The notes under the pieces were generated by a model that ran no database searches, was not told where the DNA came from, and saw only the letters and a list, made by a program, of their open reading frames with translations. A program made the position numbers and the translations under genes. Shown in pieces: positions 4,460-7,945 of a stretch of DNA of 7,945 nucleotides; the stretch's first letter is position 1, and each line of letters starts with the position of its first letter. This DNA comes from DATEMK01 sp035275625 (lineage in GTDB: Bacteria; Bacteroidota; Bacteroidia; AKYH767-A; OLB10): positions 1 through 7,945 of the forward strand of contig DATEMK010000225.1 of assembly GCA_035275625.1 (NCBI GenBank). Reading direction: 5' to 3'.

Positions 4460-6187
4460 ATGATCATCACGAAAATTACAAAAGCAAAAAGAATATTTAT
4501 TTTAATTTATGGAGCGTTTTGCATGCACGGTGCAGCAATTGCCCAACCGTTAGCCGGAAGTTATACTATAAATTCTGCTGTTGCTACGGGCGGTACTAAT
4601 TTTCAATCGTTCAGCGATTTTGCCGCCAGCCTGAACAGTAACGGAATATCAGCCAATGTTACGGCTACAGTTACCGCAGGCTCAGGGCCCTACCAGGAGC
4701 AGGTAGTATTCAGCAGCCCGGCAGGCACCAGCGCCACATCCGGCATCGTGCTGGAAGGCAGCGGAGAAACCCTTACAGCAATTACGGATTCTTCCGACCG
4801 CCATGCACTGCGCCTTGCCGACTGCGATTACTTTAGGATTAATAACCTGCATGTGGTGCGTGATCCCGCCTCCACGCATGCATTTTATGGCATCCATATC
4901 CTGGGCACGGGCAATCACATCAACCTCAGCAATTGTGAAGTAGATATGACAGGGACCAGCAGCACACTTATAGGAGGATATATTGCTTCAGGGTCAGCCA
5001 CGAGCATTTTAGTAACCGGTGATTTTCATGACGTCACCATTACAGGATGCGTTGCAACGGGGGGAGGATATGGCGCATCTGTTTTCGGCCTCCTGGGGAA
5101 TCTTGCCTCGGGCATTGTTATCAATAACAATACGTTTAATGATTTCCACTCTAACGGGGTGTATCTCCGCGAAACACAGGGAGCCGTGGTAAGCAACAAT
5201 CATTTTGACAAGAGCACTCCGAATATCACTTCCGCCAATGCCATACAGGTGGCACAGGCCGCTAATATCAACACAGAAATTTTCGGAAATTTTATCAGGG
5301 TTTCTCAGGTTAACAACGGCAGCGTATCCCTCCGCGGTATTTATCTTTTTGATGGTACCGGCCATCGTGTTTACAATAATGTTATTCATGAAATTCATCT
5401 CACCTCGGGAAATTTTACTGCCATAGAAGTCCGTACAGGAGGCACTGCACCCATCATTGCTTTTAATACTATTTCTATTGATAACCCGTTATCCACGACC
5501 GGTGACCTGATCGGCATCAGCGAGGAGCTTTCTAATACCAACTCCATCCTGCGGAATAACCTGGTGCATATTACACAACCCACCACCGGTGATGCAGCCT
5601 GCCTGGCGCTGGGCGCCATTGCAACCGTAACCACAGCGTTTGACAGTGATTATAACCTTTTTTGGATACCCGGTGGCAACGTGGCTATGAAGAGTTCCCT
5701 CGTACCGGTTTATTATCCAACGCTTGCCAATTGGAATGCAGCCAGCGGGAAAGATGGCAACAGCGTGTCTCTTGATCCCATGCTTGTATCTCCGACTTTA
5801 CCGCAACCGACCAACCCGGCAGCGGACAACCTGGGTATAACGTATGGGGGCATAACTACAGATGTGCTTGGCGTAACCCGCGGGGTAATACCCGATATAG
5901 GGGCTTACGAATTTACTGCAACCGGCATTCCATCTTATACTGCGGCCCCGGTTGCATGTTATCCCAATCCTTCAGAAAACCTGCTGTATGTTGAGTTACC
6001 TCAGCAAAGTAAAACTGCGTTTGCATTAATTGCTGATGCTACTGGTAAAACAACTGCCATCCATTGTTTTCAGCGTGAAAACAAGCTGATCATTTCAACA
6101 GCTGATTTACCTGCAGGACTCTACATGTTAAAAATTATGTGTGATGAAAAAATATATAGCACACGGTTTTTGAAAACAAACTTATAA
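4460..6187 (+). CDS. Secreted parallel beta-helix protein with T9SS type A sorting domain
   Basis: This encodes 575 residues. Residues 1-28 form a signal peptide (basic start, then IFILIYGAFCMHGAAIA), with likely cleavage before QPLAGSYTI. The N-terminal cap (about 29-95, with TGGTNFQSFSDFAASLNSNG) is typical of secreted Bacteroidota beta-helix proteins. Residues about 100-430 hold repeated I-x-N-N-x-F/V/I rungs (FRINNLHVV, IVINNNTFNDF, GAVVSNNHF, RVYNNVIHEI, SILRNNLVHI), the pattern of right-handed parallel beta-helix repeats (pectin-lyase-like fold). DIGAYEF at 479-485 is the motif often found where such helices end. Residues about 497-575 (YPNPSENLLYVEL ... LPAGLYMLKI) form a T9SS sorting domain. 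No polysaccharide-lyase catalytic set can be identified, so it may be an adhesin, a glycan-binding protein or an enzyme. It is divergent from the RCC1-like gene and has a good promoter at 4430. Confidence 0.9.
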   Translation: MIITKITKAKRIFILIYGAFCMHGAAIAQPLAGSYTINSAVATGGTNFQSFSDFAASLNSNGISANVTATVTAGSGPYQEQVVFSSPAGTSATSGIVLEGSGETLTAITDSSDRHALRLADCDYFRINNLHVVRDPASTHAFYGIHILGTGNHINLSNCEVDMTGTSSTLIGGYIASGSATSILVTGDFHDVTITGCVATGGGYGASVFGLLGNLASGIVINNNTFNDFHSNGVYLRETQGAVVSNNHFDKSTPNITSANAIQVAQAANINTEIFGNFIRVSQVNNGSVSLRGIYLFDGTGHRVYNNVIHEIHLTSGNFTAIEVRTGGTAPIIAFNTISIDNPLSTTGDLIGISEELSNTNSILRNNLVHITQPTTGDAACLALGAIATVTTAFDSDYNLFWIPGGNVAMKSSLVPVYYPTLANWNAASGKDGNSVSLDPMLVSPTLPQPTNPAADNLGITYGGITTDVLGVTRGVIPDIGAYEFTATGIPSYTAAPVACYPNPSENLLYVELPQQSKTAFALIADATGKTTAIHCFQRENKLIISTADLPAGLYMLKIMCDEKIYSTRFLKTNL

Positions 6188-6249
6188 GGACTTCTCTAAT
6201 TGATAGAAAACTAACTTCTCACTTTAAGGGAGATAAAAAAACGGTTAAT

Positions 6250-6330
6250 ATGACAATGACATGGTGGTTTGGTTTGGCAGTTGCGGTTTTGATTGTGGGT
6301 ATCCTGTACAAGTTGCGCAAAAGAAAATAA
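6250..6330 (+). CDS. Possible 26-residue single-helix membrane peptide
   Basis: The ORF reads MTMTWWFGLAVAVLIVGILY followed by KLRKRK and TAA. A hydrophobic core of about 16 residues with a strongly basic C-terminal tail fits a small membrane protein with a cytoplasmic C-terminus. It starts 62 bases after the beta-helix gene stop and could be co-transcribed with it, as no terminator is seen between them. A second ATG at 6256 would remove two residues. AGGGAG lies 17 bases upstream, too far for a normal ribosome site. The function is unknown. Short hydrophobic ORFs also arise by chance. Confidence 0.4.
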   Translation: MTMTWWFGLAVAVLIVGILYKLRKRK

Positions 6331-6385
6331 TAAGGAGTCTTCACCCGCTCAAAATATTTTTATTTCACTATAAATATTCAATTAC

Positions 6386-7849
6386 TTAAGCTTCGAGTTT
6401 AAACGCTTTCATTTTATTGTAAAGTGTTTTCCGGTCAATATTTAAAATTTTTGCCGCTTTGCTTTTGTTAAAATTCACCTCTTTCAAAACTTTTAAAATC
6501 AAATCATATTCTGCTTCAAGAGCTGCGGATTTAAGATTTGTTTTTTCTTCTCTTACAGGATGCGAGGCTATTGGTTCGGGCATAGGCAGAGCCGGTGCCG
6601 GTGCATGTAGTTCTTCCGTAATTGCCGCTGTTGTACGGCTGAAATTTGAAATCTCAAACGGAAGTGATTGGGCTTCCACTAAATTTCCCACGCTGAGCAG
6701 CGCAGCCCTGCGAAGAACATTTTTCATTTCACGGAGATTGCCGTACCAGGGATAATTTAAAATCTGCTCCTCCACTCCCGGTGCAAAGCCTGCGATATTT
6801 TTTCCTAACTCCTCATTTGCAGATTTCAGAAAATATTTTGCATACATCAGAATATCATCCTTTCGTTCACGCAAAGCCGGAACAGTGAGATGGAACTCAT
6901 TAAAGCGGTGGTATAAATCTTCGCGAAATTTTCCTTTCCTTTGAGCTTCCAGCAAATTTTCATTGCTGGCAACAATGATTCGAACATCAATCGGAATTTC
7001 TTTTAACCCGCCTATCCGCTTTATTTTGCGTTCCTGCACAGTCCGCAACAAAGAGGATTGAACATCATAGGGAAGGTTGGTCACTTCATCTAAAAAAATA
7101 GTTCCGCCATTTGCCAATTCAAAGTGCCCTATTTTAGTTCCAAGCGCGCCTGTAAAAGAACCTTTTTCATGACCGAACAATTCACTTCCGGCAAGTTCTT
7201 TGGAGATAGCTCCGCAATCCATTGCAACAAAAGGCTGACGCGCACGCTTACTTTTTTTATGTATTGTCTGAGCAATGGCTTCTTTGCCGGCTCCGCTTTC
7301 ACCATAAATAATCACGCTGTAATTGGTGGGAGCAACTAATTCTATCTGTCGTAACAATTCTTTTGACACTTCACTTTTGCCATATACAAATTCGTTTTTA
7401 CCGATAGCCGATTTAACTTTAACAGCTGTTTGCAATTCAGATGAATTGACATCATGATTTTCTTCTTCCATCATGTGAAAACTTTGCGGTTTAGTTTCTA
7501 ATGCACGTTTTATAAGCTGAAGCGTTTCATCCGGAAGCAATGGTTTGGCGAGGTAATCATAAGCGCCCAGTTTCATAACATTCACTGCTGTGCGAATGTC
7601 AGAATAACCGGTCATTATAATAATAGGAACGGCAGGCTCAATGTCTTTAATTTTATTGAGCACTTCGGTTCCATCCATATCGCCAAGGCGGTAGTCGCAT
7701 AAAACTAATTGCGGTTGAAAGGCAGCGAATGCAGCCACTCCTTTTCTTCCATTCTGAGCCAATTCAACTTCGAAACCATGCCTGGTTAAAAATCTTTTCA
7801 GAAGCTGGCTCATATCAAGGTCATCTTCTATTATAAGAATTTTTGTCAT
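6386..7849 (-). CDS. NtrC-family sigma-54-dependent response regulator
   Basis: This encodes 487 residues, a normal length for the family. The receiver domain (1-118) has the acidic cluster E8-D9-D10, phospho-acceptor D52, T80 and K102, so it should be phosphorylatable. After a linker (119-150), the AAA+ sigma-54 activation domain has Walker A GESGAGKE (183-190), the sigma-54 contact loop GSFTGA (230-235, Ser for the usual Ala), Walker B TIFLDE (250-255), the arginine-finger region FREDLYHRF, and the late motif WYGNLREMKNV. The C-terminal 43 residues (445-487, with NKSKAAKILNIDRKTLYNKM) form a Fis-type helix-turn-helix. It should bind an enhancer, hydrolyse ATP and open sigma-54 promoters when phosphorylated by a sensor kinase. 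No kinase gene is in the window. Its targets cannot be read from the sequence. The start follows a TAAATTTG promoter element. Confidence 0.95.
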   Translation of the reverse strand: MTKILIIEDDLDMSQLLKRFLTRHGFEVELAQNGRKGVAAFAAFQPQLVLCDYRLGDMDGTEVLNKIKDIEPAVPIIIMTGYSDIRTAVNVMKLGAYDYLAKPLLPDETLQLIKRALETKPQSFHMMEEENHDVNSSELQTAVKVKSAIGKNEFVYGKSEVSKELLRQIELVAPTNYSVIIYGESGAGKEAIAQTIHKKSKRARQPFVAMDCGAISKELAGSELFGHEKGSFTGALGTKIGHFELANGGTIFLDEVTNLPYDVQSSLLRTVQERKIKRIGGLKEIPIDVRIIVASNENLLEAQRKGKFREDLYHRFNEFHLTVPALRERKDDILMYAKYFLKSANEELGKNIAGFAPGVEEQILNYPWYGNLREMKNVLRRAALLSVGNLVEAQSLPFEISNFSRTTAAITEELHAPAPALPMPEPIASHPVREEKTNLKSAALEAEYDLILKVLKEVNFNKSKAAKILNIDRKTLYNKMKAFKLEA

Positions 7850-7878
7850 ATTTAAAAGGAGGTTATATAATTGTCCTG

Positions 7879-7886
7879 CAAATTTA
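7879..7886 (-). promoter_or_regulatory. Candidate -7 element of the response regulator gene
   Basis: The minus strand reads TAAATTTG, an exact TAnnTTTG match 30-37 bases before the ATG at 7849. No TTG is found at -33. The remaining 7887-7945 is AT-rich with no supported gene. Confidence 0.45.
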
Positions 7887-7945
7887 AAACCGATACTAAT
7901 ATGATGATTTTTTTCTACATATTCTATAAAATGAATTTTTATATT

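Noticed and set aside
7854..7862. AAAAGGAGG on the plus strand, resembling a Shine-Dalgarno site
   Set aside because: It lies on the strand opposite the response regulator start. The plus-strand frame after it is short, AT-rich and begins with TTG. Bacteroidota rarely rely on such sites.

Overview
The window looks like chromosomal DNA of a member of the Bacteroidota. Two neighbouring genes encode secreted proteins that end in a type IX secretion (T9SS) type A sorting domain. Several genes have a TAnnTTTG-like -7 promoter element, and none has a clear Shine-Dalgarno sequence. The intergenic DNA is rich in short palindromes. No species can be named from the sequence alone.

Left part (1-1618). 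A gene for an unrecognised membrane-anchored protein runs off the left edge on the minus strand (1-336). A terminator and hairpin cluster (401-614) separates it from an upstream minus-strand gene (626-1537). That gene encodes a helical protein with a C-terminal carboxypeptidase-regulatory-like beta-sandwich. Its likely start is 27 codons inside the longest open frame, because a promoter element sits in the extension.

Middle island (about 1619-2660). About 1 kb carries no convincing gene. It holds a 14-bp perfect inverted repeat, a 16-bp AT palindrome, two 84-bp copies of a long-stem palindromic element (about 85% identical, no gaps, two compensated base-pair changes), a CCACTTTTTG inverted repeat, several small hairpins, and a 21-bp tandem array of about 13 units. 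The array keeps one frame open and also repeats a GACnnTGTC dyad every two helical turns. This island is the least explained part of the window.

Right part (2667-7849). A secreted seven-repeat RCC1-like propeller protein (minus) and a secreted parallel beta-helix protein (plus) are divergently transcribed from a 371-bp intergenic region. Both are predicted T9SS cargo. The shared region holds a good TATATTTG promoter for the beta-helix gene and a possible sigma-54 -24/-12 site. A tiny ORF for a 26-residue membrane peptide follows the beta-helix gene. The last gene, on the minus strand, is an NtrC-type sigma-54-dependent response regulator with an intact phosphorylation site, AAA+ motor and Fis-type helix-turn-helix. 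No partner kinase is in the window. A link between this regulator and the possible sigma-54 site is only inference.
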